A program made the position numbers and the translations under genes. The notes below the pieces were generated by a model, which had not been told where the DNA came from, made no database searches, and saw only the letters and a program-made list of their open reading frames with translations. A stretch of 64,000 nucleotides of DNA from Agromyces ramosus (GTDB lineage: Bacteria; Actinomycetota; Actinomycetes; Actinomycetales; Microbacteriaceae), in NCBI RefSeq assembly GCF_030817175.1, contig NZ_JAUSYY010000001.1:2046001-2110000 (forward strand), given 5' to 3'. Below, in pieces: positions 17,735 to 26,576 of the stretch; the first letter of the stretch is position 1; every line of letters starts with the position of its first letter.

Positions 17735-18904
17735 ATGACCGACATCCGCTTCCCCGACGATTTCCTCTGGGGCGCGTCGACCGCCGCCCACCAGGTGGAG
17801 GGCAACAACGTGAACTCCGACTGGTGGCAGCGGGAGCACGGGCACCTGCCCGGCGCTCCCGTCGAGACGCCGTCGGGCGACGCCGCCGACAGCTTCCACC
17901 GGTATCCCGACGACATGGCGCTCCTCGCCGGGGCAGGCCTGAACGCCTACCGGTTCAGCGTCGAGTGGGCGCGCATCGAGCCCGAGCAGGGCTTCGTCTC
18001 ACGGGCGATGATCGACCACTACCGGCGCATGGTCGACACCGCTCGTGAGCTCGGACTCGAGCCGATGATCACGCTGCACCACTTCACGAACCCGGCGTGG
18101 TTCGCGCGCGACGGCGGCTGGCAGACGGATGCCTCGGTCGACGCGTTCGCCCGCTACGTCGAGGCCGCACTCCCGATCCTCGACGGGGTCGACCTCGTGT
18201 GCACGATCAACGAGCCGAACATGGTGTCGGTGCTCGCCGATCCCGAGGTGGGTTTCCCGTCGATCGGGCTGCCGCCGGGGGTGCCGCACGTGACCGAGCG
18301 GCTCATCGACGCGCACAAGCGGGCCGTCGAACTCGTGCGCGGCGTGGGCAGCCGCGCGGGGTGGTCGATCGCAACGCAGGCGTACCAGCCCGAGCCCGGC
18401 GCCGAGCAGGTCGCGGCCGAGTACGGGCGCTCGCGCGAAGACGTGTTCCTCGACGCGGCATCCGGCGACGACTGGGTGGGCGTGCAGGCGTACACGCGCA
18501 CGAAGATCGGGCCCGAGGGGCCGTTGCCGATCCCGTATGCCGCGGAGCGCACGCTCACCGGCTGGGAGTACTACCCGCCGGCCATCGGCGACGGCATCCG
18601 CAACTCATGGGCGCGCAACGGCGTGCCGGTCTACGTCACCGAGAACGGCATCGCGACGGCCGACGACTCGCGTCGCATCGACTACACGCGCGGCGCGCTC
18701 GCTGCGGTCGCGTCGGCGATGGCCGACGGCATCGACGTGCGCGGCTACCTGCACTGGAGCGCGCTCGACAACTACGAGTGGGGCAGCTTCAGGCCGACGT
18801 TCGGCCTCATCGGGTGGGATCCGCAGACGTTCGAGCGGCTGCCGAAGCCGAGCCTGGGCTGGCTCGGCGAGGTCGCGCGCACGGGGGCCGTCTCGGCGCC
18901 CTGA
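17735..18904 (+). CDS. Family-1 glycoside hydrolase (beta-glucosidase)
   Basis: 389 residues from the ATG at 17735, with AAAGAGGG 5 nt upstream; an in-frame ATG at 17720 would add five residues but is less well placed. GH1 hallmarks: FLWGASTAAHQVEG at the N-terminus, acid/base Glu160 in TINEPN, nucleophile Glu303 in YVTENG, and LHWSALDNYEW near the end. It would hydrolyse imported beta-glucosides in the cytoplasm (no signal peptide). GH1 enzymes are usually about 440-480 residues, so this one is short, but the core motifs are all present. It is the last clear member of the ABC operon. Confidence 0.9.
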   Translation: MTDIRFPDDFLWGASTAAHQVEGNNVNSDWWQREHGHLPGAPVETPSGDAADSFHRYPDDMALLAGAGLNAYRFSVEWARIEPEQGFVSRAMIDHYRRMVDTARELGLEPMITLHHFTNPAWFARDGGWQTDASVDAFARYVEAALPILDGVDLVCTINEPNMVSVLADPEVGFPSIGLPPGVPHVTERLIDAHKRAVELVRGVGSRAGWSIATQAYQPEPGAEQVAAEYGRSREDVFLDAASGDDWVGVQAYTRTKIGPEGPLPIPYAAERTLTGWEYYPPAIGDGIRNSWARNGVPVYVTENGIATADDSRRIDYTRGALAAVASAMADGIDVRGYLHWSALDNYEWGSFRPTFGLIGWDPQTFERLPKPSLGWLGEVARTGAVSAP

Positions 18905-18984
18905 CCCGACCTGCCGGCACACCGCGGCGGTGATGCCACTCGCCGCCATGGTCGCCCTCGCGGGGCGGGAGTAGGGTGTGCCCC

Positions 18985-20505
18985 ATGGGCAAGGTCACCG
19001 ATCCTGCCCCGGGGGAGTACGGGCCGCCTGAGCCCGCGATCGGCGTCGAGCCGGTCGAGCGCGACACCCGGGGCGACCACGGCTTCTTCGGGCAGCCGCG
19101 AGCACTCGTCCACATCTTCGGCGTCGAGATGTGGGAGCGCTTCAGCTTCTACGGCATGCAGGGCATCCTGCTCATCTACCTCTACTACTCCGTGGCCGAG
19201 GGCGGCCTCGACATGGACCAGACCGCCGCGGCCGGCATCGTGGGCGCGTACGGCGGCGGGGTGTACCTCTCGACGATCCTCGGCGCGTGGATCGCCGACC
19301 GGCTGCTCGGCTCCGAACGGGTGCTGTTCATCAGCGCGAGCATCATCATGGCCGGGCACATCGCGCTCGCGCTGCTCCCCGGATTCATCGGTGTCGGCGT
19401 CGGCCTCGTGCTCGTCGCGTTCGGCTCGGGCGGGCTGAAGGCGAACGCCACGAGCGTCGTCGGCACGCTCTACTCCGAGCGCGATCCGAGACGGGATGCC
19501 GGGTTCTCGATCTTCTACCTCGGCATCAACCTCGGCGCATTCCTCGGTCCGCTGCTCACGGGCCTCCTCGCGTCGACCCTCGGCTTCCACTGGGGCTTCG
19601 GGCTCGCCGCGGTCGGCATGGCGTTCGGGCTGATCCAGTACTCGTTCGGCCGCAAGAACCTGCCGCGCGAGGCATCCGTCGTCCCGAATCCGTTGCCGCG
19701 TGAGCGCATCGGCCTCGTGATCGGCATCGCCGTGGCCGCGGTGATCCTCATCGCGGCCCTCGTGGTCTTCGGCGCGATCACCTCGACGAACCTCGTAACC
19801 TGGGTCATCGGCGGCACCGTCGTGGCGGCGGTCGCCTACTTCGTGGTGATCCTCTCGAGCCACCGCATCACGGCGGTCGAGCGCAGCCGCGTCTACGGAT
19901 TCATCCCGCTGTTCATCGCGAGCGTCGCCTTCTGGTCGCTCTACCAGCAGCAGTTCACCGTGCTGACGATCTATTCCGACGAGCAACTGAACCGCGACCT
20001 GTTCGGCTGGGAGATGCCGGTCTCGTGGGTGCAGTCGATCAACCCGGTCTTCATCATCGTGCTGTCGGGGGTCTTCGCGGCCATCTGGACGAAGCTCGGC
20101 GAGCGGCAGCCGTCGACGCCGATCAAGTTCGCACTCGGCACCGCCATCATGGGCGTCGCGTTCCTGCTGTTCATCCCGTTCGCCGGCGGCGGTGCGAACT
20201 CGACGCCGCTGCTCGCGATCGTCGGCATCCTGTTCGTCTTCACGGTCGCCGAGCTGCTGCTCTCCCCGGTCGGCCTGTCGGTCACGACGAAGCTCGCGCC
20301 GAAGGTCTTCCACACGCAGATGGTGGCGCTGTTCTTCCTCTCGGTCGCGCTCGGCACGGCGATCTCCGGCCAGCTCGCGGAGTTCTACTCGTCCGACAAC
20401 GAGGTGGCGTACTTCGGGGTGCTCGGCGTGATCGCGATCGTGCTCGGCGGCGCGCTCGCGCTCGCCACCCGCCCCGTGCTGCGGCTCATGGCGGGGGTGC
20501 GCTGA
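18985..20505 (+). CDS. Proton-dependent peptide transporter (POT/PTR2 family MFS)
   Basis: 506 residues from the ATG at 18985; a GTG at 18976 would add three. POT signatures: the N-terminal EMWERFSFYGMQGILLIYLYY segment (ExxER-type motif) and FYLGINLGAFLGPLLTG, plus about 14 hydrophobic segments. It imports di- and tripeptides with protons. It follows the GH1 gene by 80 bp with no strong terminator between, so it may be read through from the beta-glucoside operon, or have its own promoter. No other peptide-use gene is adjacent apart from the secreted protease 6 kb upstream, which could supply peptides. Confidence 0.92.
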   Translation: MGKVTDPAPGEYGPPEPAIGVEPVERDTRGDHGFFGQPRALVHIFGVEMWERFSFYGMQGILLIYLYYSVAEGGLDMDQTAAAGIVGAYGGGVYLSTILGAWIADRLLGSERVLFISASIIMAGHIALALLPGFIGVGVGLVLVAFGSGGLKANATSVVGTLYSERDPRRDAGFSIFYLGINLGAFLGPLLTGLLASTLGFHWGFGLAAVGMAFGLIQYSFGRKNLPREASVVPNPLPRERIGLVIGIAVAAVILIAALVVFGAITSTNLVTWVIGGTVVAAVAYFVVILSSHRITAVERSRVYGFIPLFIASVAFWSLYQQQFTVLTIYSDEQLNRDLFGWEMPVSWVQSINPVFIIVLSGVFAAIWTKLGERQPSTPIKFALGTAIMGVAFLLFIPFAGGGANSTPLLAIVGILFVFTVAELLLSPVGLSVTTKLAPKVFHTQMVALFFLSVALGTAISGQLAEFYSSDNEVAYFGVLGVIAIVLGGALALATRPVLRLMAGVR

Positions 20506-20587
20506 GCGGGGCATCCGCCCGCCCCTGAATCGCGGCGTCGCGCGGACGGATACGATTACCCGAGCGCACTCGCGAGGGAGGAGTCGG

Positions 20588-21376
20588 ATGTCGCGACCCC
20601 TCGTGGTGATTCCCACGTACAACGAGCGTGAGAATCTCGCCGCCATCGTGGCGCGCGTTCGTGCGGTGGTGCCGGTCGCGCGCGTGCTCGTGGTCGACGA
20701 CGGCTCGCCCGACGGCACGGGGGCGCTCGCCGACGAGCTCGCGGCCGCCGACGCGGCGGTGCTCACCCTGCACCGCGCCGCCAAGGAGGGGCTCGGCGCC
20801 GCCTACCTCGCGGCGTTCGAGTGGGCGCTCGAGCGGGGGTTCGACCCGATCGTGCAGCTCGACGCCGACGGTTCGCATCTGCCCGAGCAGCTCCCGTCGC
20901 TGCTCGAGGCGCTCGAGGGCACGGATGCCGCAGGCGAGCCCGTCGACCTCGTGATCGGGTCGCGCTGGGTCGCCGGCGGCGCCATCGAGAACTGGCCGAG
21001 GCATCGTGAATGGCTCTCCCGGGCCGGCAGCGCCTACGCGCGGTGGCTGCTGCGGCTGCCCACCCGCGACGCGACCGCGGGCTACCGGGCGTTCCGCGCC
21101 GAGGCGCTGCGCCGCATCCGCCTCGAAGACGTGCACACCCGCGGCTACGGATTCCAGGTCGACATGCTCTGGCATGCCCGCGAAGCCGGGCTCACGATCG
21201 TCGAGGTGCCGGTCACGTTCGTCGAACGCGTGCGCGGACGATCGAAGATGAGCGCCGGCATCGTGATCGAGGCGATGCTGCGCGTGACCGGGTGGGGCAT
21301 CCGCAGCTGGTTCGGCCATGGCGTGCCCAGGCCGGCCGATGATCACGGCTCGGCGTCGAAGCGCTCGCACGCCTGA
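20588..21376 (+). CDS. Polyprenol-monophosphomannose synthase (GT2 glycosyltransferase)
   Basis: 262 residues; GGGAGGAG precedes the ATG. It is a GT2 family protein with VVIPTYNERENL, VVDDGSPDGTG, IVQLDADGSHLPEQLP (DxD-type metal site) and VIGSRWVAGG, closely following dolichol/polyprenol-phosphate mannose synthases. It transfers mannose from GDP-mannose to a polyprenol phosphate at the inner face of the membrane, supplying mannosyl donors for lipoglycans and protein O-mannosylation. Length matches the catalytic domain alone, without the acyltransferase domain fused in some mycobacterial proteins. Confidence 0.88.
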   Translation: MSRPLVVIPTYNERENLAAIVARVRAVVPVARVLVVDDGSPDGTGALADELAAADAAVLTLHRAAKEGLGAAYLAAFEWALERGFDPIVQLDADGSHLPEQLPSLLEALEGTDAAGEPVDLVIGSRWVAGGAIENWPRHREWLSRAGSAYARWLLRLPTRDATAGYRAFRAEALRRIRLEDVHTRGYGFQVDMLWHAREAGLTIVEVPVTFVERVRGRSKMSAGIVIEAMLRVTGWGIRSWFGHGVPRPADDHGSASKRSHA

Positions 21377-21456
21377 TCGCGGCCGATGCCGGTTCCGGAG
21401 GAACGGTCGGGTCGTGGCGACGATCGGTCGGGTGCCCAGCGGGCGCTGACGAGAGG

Positions 21457-21477
21457 CTTGGGGCAGACCCCAAGGAG
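21457..21477 (+). promoter_or_regulatory. Hairpin overlapping the ribosome-binding site of the MFS gene
   Basis: CTTGGGG (21457-21463), loop CAGA, CCCCAAG (21468-21474) form a perfect 7-bp stem. The last three stem bases AAG are also the start of the AAGGAG ribosome-binding site (21472-21477) of the gene at 21482. Folding would partly hide the site, as in translational attenuators of resistance genes; this is inference. Confidence 0.45.
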
Positions 21478-21481
21478 CACC

Positions 21482-22690
21482 ATGTCAACGAACACGCTCT
21501 CGACCGCGGCAGTGACCGCCCCAGAGACACCCGCACCCATTCGACCGACCGCGTGGCTCGCGGTCGTCTCGCTCGGCCTCGGCATCTTCACGCTCGTGGC
21601 GAGCGAGTTCCTGCCGGCGAGCCTCCTCTCGCCGATCGCCGCCGATGTCGGCATCACCGAGGGCACCGCCGGGCAGCTCGTCACGGCGACGAGTCTCATC
21701 GGCATCATCGGCGGCCCGCTCGTCGTCTCGGCGCTGCCGCGCGTGAACCGCCGCTGGGTGATGGCGGGCCTCACGACGCTCGCGATCGCGTCGAACGTGC
21801 TCGTCGCGCTCGCGCCGGTCTTCGGGCTCATGCTCGCCTCGCGCCTGCTGCTCGGCATCGCGATCTCGGGATTCTGGGCGATGTCATTGGCCGTCACGGC
21901 GCAGATCGTGCCCGCCGACCACCTCGGGCGCGCGATGACGATCGTGAACGCCGGCGTCTCGCTCGCGACGATCGCGGCCGTGCCTGCGGGGGCCTACTTC
22001 GGCGAGCTGCTCGGCTGGCGCGCCGTGTTCCTCCTCGCCGCGGGAGCCGGCGTGGTGACCCTCGCCGCGCAACTGGCGACGCTGCCGTCGATCCCGCCGA
22101 CGGGTGCCCCGGGCTTCCGCACGCTCGTGCAGACCGCGCGCACGCCGGTCGTGGCCCTCGGCATCCTCGCGATCGTGCTGATCGCCGGAGGTCACTTCAT
22201 GGGCTTCACCTACCTGCGACCGGCCTTCGAGACGATCGAGGGGCTCACCCCGGCACTCCTCGCGATCCTGCTCGTCGTCTACGGCGTCGCGAGCTTCGTC
22301 GGCAACCTCGTGGCCGGACCGCTCGCGGACCGGCGACTGCAGGTGCTCGTGATCGGGGCGCCCGTCGCCATCGGGGTGTCCACGGTGCTCTTCGCGCTCG
22401 TCGGCACGAACCTGACCCTCGCGTTCGTGACGGTGTTCGTCTGGGGTGTCGGGTTCGGCGCCGTGCCGACGATGGTGCAGACGTGGATCGCCCGGGTCGC
22501 CCCCGAGCGGCTCGAGAGCGCGGGTGGACTCGTCGTCGCCGCCTTCCAGATCGCCATCACGATCGGGGCCGCGGTCGGCGGGCTCCTCGTCGACTCGGTC
22601 GGCGTGCAGACCGCGCTCATCGGCGGCGGGATCGCGGTGGTGCTCGGCGCGGGCGTACTGAGCTCCGCCCGCGTGCGGTCGCCGCGCTGA
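21482..22690 (+). CDS. MFS transporter, drug/sugar efflux (DHA1) type
   Basis: 402 residues from the ATG at 21482, with AAGGAG 4 nt before it; the frame stays open back to 21386 but without family sequence. About 12 membrane helices begin WLAVVSLGLGIFTLVASEFLPASLLSPIAADVGITEGTAG-like, as in the AraJ/YdhP-type efflux permeases, with SRLLLGIAISGFWAMSLAV in helix 4. Substrate unknown; expected in the inner membrane. It is convergent with an AraC regulator 25 bp away, a common regulator/exporter pairing. A hairpin overlaps its ribosome-binding site. Confidence 0.9.
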   Translation: MSTNTLSTAAVTAPETPAPIRPTAWLAVVSLGLGIFTLVASEFLPASLLSPIAADVGITEGTAGQLVTATSLIGIIGGPLVVSALPRVNRRWVMAGLTTLAIASNVLVALAPVFGLMLASRLLLGIAISGFWAMSLAVTAQIVPADHLGRAMTIVNAGVSLATIAAVPAGAYFGELLGWRAVFLLAAGAGVVTLAAQLATLPSIPPTGAPGFRTLVQTARTPVVALGILAIVLIAGGHFMGFTYLRPAFETIEGLTPALLAILLVVYGVASFVGNLVAGPLADRRLQVLVIGAPVAIGVSTVLFALVGTNLTLAFVTVFVWGVGFGAVPTMVQTWIARVAPERLESAGGLVVAAFQIAITIGAAVGGLLVDSVGVQTALIGGGIAVVLGAGVLSSARVRSPR

Positions 22691-22715
22691 GCGCTCCCGA
22701 GCGCGCCGGGCGCGG

Positions 22716-23597
22716 CTACGCCACGCTCGTGACGGAGGTCCGGCGCCACAGGCTCGGCGAGACACCGGTGTGGCGTCGGAACGCCCGGCTGAAGCCGGCG
22801 TCGCTCTCGTAGCCGAGCTGGAAGGCGATGTCGGTGACGGATGCCCCGGCGCGAAGCATCCGCTCGGCTCGCTCCATGCGCACCCTCGTGAGGTACCGGG
22901 CGGGCGTGTCGCCGACGGCGTCGCGGAACTGCTCCGCGAACTGCGAGCGCGACGCGCGCGCCAGGCGGGCGAGCGACTCGACGGTCCACGGCGACCCCGG
23001 ATCCTCGTGGATCGCGTCGAGTGCGCGGCCGAGGTGCGGGTCGCGAGCGGCGGCGAGCCACTCGCGCGCGTCGCCGCAGCCCTGCTCGAGCCAGATGCGA
23101 ACGGCGGCGGATGCCACGACGTCGGCCAGTCGCTCGATCACCGATCCGCTTCCGGCGCGACCGCCGGAGGCTTCGCGGTGCATCGTGTCGAGCAGGGAGG
23201 CGAAGATCGGCTCGTGCACGCGGAAGCCGCACGTGAAGAGCACCGCCGGCATCGAGCGGGGTGAGATCGCGTCGGCGCCGTTGAGGGCGAGCGAGCCGCT
23301 GAGGAGCACCGAATCGCGTGACGCGTGCAGCTCGACCCTGCCGGGATGCGGCATCATGACGAAGTCGCCCGCCTGCATGACGAGCGGGTCATCGCCGCTG
23401 CGACGGAGCTCGACGGCGCCCGTCGCGACATAGTCGAACCGGATGCCGCCACCGTCGTCGAGCCGTGTCGAACCGGCCGGCAGCTCGCGGTGGCCGAACT
23501 CGAGCACGCTCCAGTGCAGGCGTTCGAGCACGGCGTCGATGCTTCGCTCGGCGTCGTCGACCGCCGCGGGGCGTGGGCGTGCGTCGATCGCGCTCAT
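22716..23597 (-). CDS. AraC-family transcriptional regulator
   Basis: 293 residues from the ATG at 23597; the frame is open much further upstream but only as a shadow of the next gene. The N-terminal cupin-like domain (LPAGSTRLDDGGGIRFDYVATG, then MQAGDFVMMPHPG) matches the cupin_6 group of AraC regulators. The C-terminal pair of helix-turn-helix motifs includes WTVESLARLARASRSQFAEQF and VTDIAFQLGYESDAGFSRAFRRHTGVSP. It is likely to regulate the convergent MFS gene. Confidence 0.9.
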   Translation of the reverse strand: MSAIDARPRPAAVDDAERSIDAVLERLHWSVLEFGHRELPAGSTRLDDGGGIRFDYVATGAVELRRSGDDPLVMQAGDFVMMPHPGRVELHASRDSVLLSGSLALNGADAISPRSMPAVLFTCGFRVHEPIFASLLDTMHREASGGRAGSGSVIERLADVVASAAVRIWLEQGCGDAREWLAAARDPHLGRALDAIHEDPGSPWTVESLARLARASRSQFAEQFRDAVGDTPARYLTRVRMERAERMLRAGASVTDIAFQLGYESDAGFSRAFRRHTGVSPSLWRRTSVTSVA

Positions 23598-23664
23598 GTC
23601 AGGTGCAAGCGTGTGGGGCGGCGGATCATTCCTCGGACCGGCGCATGCGCGATGGGGACGTGGC

Positions 23665-24927
23665 TCAGCCGGCGAGCAGGAACGGCTCCGACACCAGGCG
23701 TTCGCGCGCCTGCCGGCGGGCGCCGGCGAGCGCCGAGTCGGTGCCGGCCCGCGCCGCCGCGACCGCCGGGATCGTCGCGAGCGCGCCACTGCCGAGCGTC
23801 GGGCGGTTCGACCGGAACGCGCTCTCGATGTCGCCGATGAGCGAAGCCCAGTAGCCGCCGACGACGATGACGGCGGGGTCGAGCGCGGGCACCACGATCT
23901 GGAGGGTCCGGCCGATCCAGAGGGCCGCGTCGAGCCACGACCAGCGCGCCCGGTCGTCGGCGGCTTCGATGCGGGCGACGAGCTCCGCGAGCGCCGTCTG
24001 CTGCCCGTGTGCGGCGGCGAAGTCGCCGAGGCCCGCCCGTTCGAGCACGAGCGCCGGGGCAGCGACCGTGGCGAGGCATCCGCGCTGGCCGCACTCGCAC
24101 CGCACCCCGTCGGGCACGACGGGCAGGTGCGCGAACATCGCGGCGAGGCCGTGCGCCCCGAGCATCGGACGCCCGCTCGAGATGACGGCGCCCATGACGC
24201 TCGTGTCGCCCGAAAGGTAGAGCAGGTCGCCGACGCCCGAGAGTGCTGCGTGCTCGGCCATCGCTGCCGCGACGGCGAGCGGCGTGAGCGAGATCGGGAG
24301 CGGCAGGGCGGCCTCGACCTCGTCGAGGGCGGGGGTGCGCGCCCGGAGCTCGCCGATGACATCGATGGGTTCGACCCCGAGTCGACCGTCGGCGACGGCG
24401 ACCGGCGGACGACCGGCGACCGAACCTTCGACGAGCACGCTGACATCGGCGATCGGATGACCCGATCGGTCGGCGCGTGCGAGCGCACGCCCGAGCACGA
24501 CCGCGAGCAGCTCGATCGGCGTGGGCAGGTGCGACTCGCCGCCCTCGTGCAGCTCGGCGACGGCCGAGAGCGGTGCCGTGAACCGCGCGAACTCCTCGCC
24601 GCCGAGGGTCGAGATCGTCGCGATCGCGTCGTCGGCGCCGAGCAGCGCGGTGACGAGCACGTGGTCGGCCGCCGCGAGCGTGAGCGGTGCGGTTCGGCCG
24701 TCGCCCGAGGCATCCGCCGTCGTGGCTCGCAGCACCCCCGCATCGAGCAGTCGTGCGGTGAGGCCCGCGATGGCGCCGCGGCCGAGGCCTGTGGCCGTCG
24801 CGAGTTCACTTCGGGTGGCGGGGCCGTGCGTCACGAGGTGCTCGAGCACGCGTGCGGACTGCTCGCGATGCACCTCGCCAAGTGGGCCGGTCGTGGTGGG
24901 AACGGATGTCTCGCCGACCTCGGTCAT
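23665..24927 (-). CDS. ROK-family transcriptional regulator
   Basis: 420 residues from the ATG at 24927. The N-terminal winged helix (ARVLEHLVTHGPATRSELATATGLGRGAIAGLTARLL-like, residues about 24-62) is followed by a ROK (NagC/XylR-type) sugar-kinase-like domain. The structural zinc motif CECGQRGCLATVAAPAL is intact, but the kinase phosphate loop is weak, consistent with a regulator rather than an enzyme. These proteins repress sugar operons and release DNA on binding a sugar or sugar phosphate. No sugar operon is directly beside it; the closest genes are an AraC regulator and a carboxylesterase. A short CCCCCG-TT-CGGGGG inverted repeat lies upstream at 24964-24977. Confidence 0.88.
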   Translation of the reverse strand: MTEVGETSVPTTTGPLGEVHREQSARVLEHLVTHGPATRSELATATGLGRGAIAGLTARLLDAGVLRATTADASGDGRTAPLTLAAADHVLVTALLGADDAIATISTLGGEEFARFTAPLSAVAELHEGGESHLPTPIELLAVVLGRALARADRSGHPIADVSVLVEGSVAGRPPVAVADGRLGVEPIDVIGELRARTPALDEVEAALPLPISLTPLAVAAAMAEHAALSGVGDLLYLSGDTSVMGAVISSGRPMLGAHGLAAMFAHLPVVPDGVRCECGQRGCLATVAAPALVLERAGLGDFAAAHGQQTALAELVARIEAADDRARWSWLDAALWIGRTLQIVVPALDPAVIVVGGYWASLIGDIESAFRSNRPTLGSGALATIPAVAAARAGTDSALAGARRQARERLVSEPFLLAG

Positions 24928-25027
24928 GTCTGAAGCATGGTGCCCGCGGGTCGTTCGGTCAGTCCCCCGTTCGGGGGGTATTTTCACGGGTTGCCCCGCG
25001 TCGACCGGTCGGGCGGCGCCTTCCCGG

Positions 25028-26524
25028 TCAGCCGGCGAGCAGCGGGCGAACGCTCGCGTAGCCGCCGCCGGCCACGGTCGGTGGCACGTCGTAGACGCGG
25101 ATGTCGCTCGAGGCATCCGTGAATCGCGGCCAGCGCGGGTCGCCCTCGCGCAGGAACGCGACGGCGGCGCGGTGCACCTCGTCGGCGAGCTGCTGCGGCG
25201 GGTCGTCGCCCGCGAGCGCGTCGACGCGCTCGGAGTCGAGGCAGTCGAAGAAGAACGGCACGTCGAGGCAATGCACCGACCGGCCGTACTTCGATGAACG
25301 CCACGAGAAGCGGTAGAGCCACGTGGGCGCGTCGCGGCGGGCGAGTGCGACGCGCAGGGCGAGGGTGCGGAACAGCCGGTCGGTGAGGTAGCGCCCCATG
25401 ACGGCTGCGGTGCCGCGCTTCGCGACGTCGCGATTGGCGGCAAGGTACGCTGATCGCTCCGTGGCACGGAGCCCAGCCTTTCCGAGGAGGAACGAGGCCG
25501 GCACGAAGCGGAGCTTGCCCCTGGCGCGGTCGAAGACCATCGAGAACTCGTCGTCGGCGGTGCCGAGCACGAGCGGCTTGTCAGCACCGATGCCCGCGGC
25601 GATGGCGTCGACCGTCGCCATCGTCACCAGCTCGCCGTCGACCACCGGACCGAGTGCGAGGCCATCGCCGATGACGCCGCGCAGCTCGACGATCGGACTG
25701 CCGCCGGCCGCCGGCTCGAGCAGCTGCTTCTGCAGTTCGAGCACCCGCTGTTCGCTCAGGCTCGAGAACCCGGCGCGGGTCGGCTCCACCCCCGCCGCCG
25801 CGGCGAGCCGCCGCCCGAACGCCTCGGCCCGTTCGCGAGAGACATCCGCCGCCGCCCCCGACATGCTGTATGCCGCCGCGAAGAGCGGCTGCGCGCGTGG
25901 CATGCCGAGGAGCGCCAGCACCGCCCCGCCGCCCGCCGACTGACCGGTGATCGTGACCCGCGACGGGTCGCCGCCGAACGCCGCGACGTTGTCGCGCACC
26001 CACTCGAGGGCGAGGAGCCAGTCGAGCACGCCGCGGTTCGGCGGGGCATCCGCGATCCAGCCGAAGCCGTCGAAGCCGAGCCGGTAGGAGATCGTCACGG
26101 TGACGATGCCGTCGCGATTGAATGCGCGGCCGTCGTACCACGGGCTCGCGGGCGAGCCGGCGAGGTAGCCGCCACCGTGGATGTAGACGAGCACCGGCAG
26201 CGCGGCATCCGTCGCCGGCGAAGGCGTGAACACGTTCACGTTGAGCGTCGACGCACCCGGCACCGACGGCTCGGGGATCAGGGTCACGCCCGCTTCGCCG
26301 CGGTGTGCCGTCGCACCGTACTCGAGCGCGTCGCGTACGCCCGCCCATGGCCGATGCCGCACGGGCGCCGCGAAGCGCAGGTCGCCGACCGGCGGCTCGG
26401 CGAACGGGATGCCGAGGAATGCAGCGGATGCCCCGGGCTCGCCCGGCTCGCCGCGCCATGCTCCGCGCACACGACCGGCGCTCGTCTCGACCTCGACGCG
26501 GGCGTCGGTGGTGTTGGATGACAT
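25028..26524 (-). CDS. Type-B carboxylesterase
   Basis: 498 residues. Conserved elements of the type-B esterase/lipase family: FLGIPFAEPPVGDLRFAAP, the oxyanion hole YIHGGGYLAGS, and the nucleophile elbow ITGQSAGGGAVLALL (Ser196), with DDEFSMVF likely to hold the acidic residue. The catalytic His is probably in the C-terminal SVHCLDVPFFFDCL region. There is no signal peptide, so it is probably cytoplasmic. It hydrolyses carboxylic esters of unknown identity. It stands before the ROK regulator with about 100 bp between and is divergent from the GNAT gene. Confidence 0.9.
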   Translation of the reverse strand: MSSNTTDARVEVETSAGRVRGAWRGEPGEPGASAAFLGIPFAEPPVGDLRFAAPVRHRPWAGVRDALEYGATAHRGEAGVTLIPEPSVPGASTLNVNVFTPSPATDAALPVLVYIHGGGYLAGSPASPWYDGRAFNRDGIVTVTISYRLGFDGFGWIADAPPNRGVLDWLLALEWVRDNVAAFGGDPSRVTITGQSAGGGAVLALLGMPRAQPLFAAAYSMSGAAADVSRERAEAFGRRLAAAAGVEPTRAGFSSLSEQRVLELQKQLLEPAAGGSPIVELRGVIGDGLALGPVVDGELVTMATVDAIAAGIGADKPLVLGTADDEFSMVFDRARGKLRFVPASFLLGKAGLRATERSAYLAANRDVAKRGTAAVMGRYLTDRLFRTLALRVALARRDAPTWLYRFSWRSSKYGRSVHCLDVPFFFDCLDSERVDALAGDDPPQQLADEVHRAAVAFLREGDPRWPRFTDASSDIRVYDVPPTVAGGGYASVRPLLAG

Positions 26525-26576
26525 GCGTGCAATCTACGGCAGCCGTGACGAGCGCGGCAGGCGAGAGGAACTTCCC

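Noticed and set aside
14565-17916. Long antisense frames opposite the sugar ABC operon (up to 713 residues)
   Set aside because: They are charged, low-complexity translations typical of antisense frames in GC-rich coding DNA and show no family motif.
23598-24809. The AraC reading frame staying open far upstream, suggesting a 697-residue fusion
   Set aside because: The upstream part is Arg/Ser/Pro-rich, lies antiparallel to codon periodicity of the ROK gene, and the AraC protein has a proper start at 23597.
24964-24977. CCCCCG-TT-CGGGGG stem followed by TATTTTC as a plus-strand terminator
   Set aside because: No plus-strand gene ends nearby; it is kept only as a possible ROK-promoter element.
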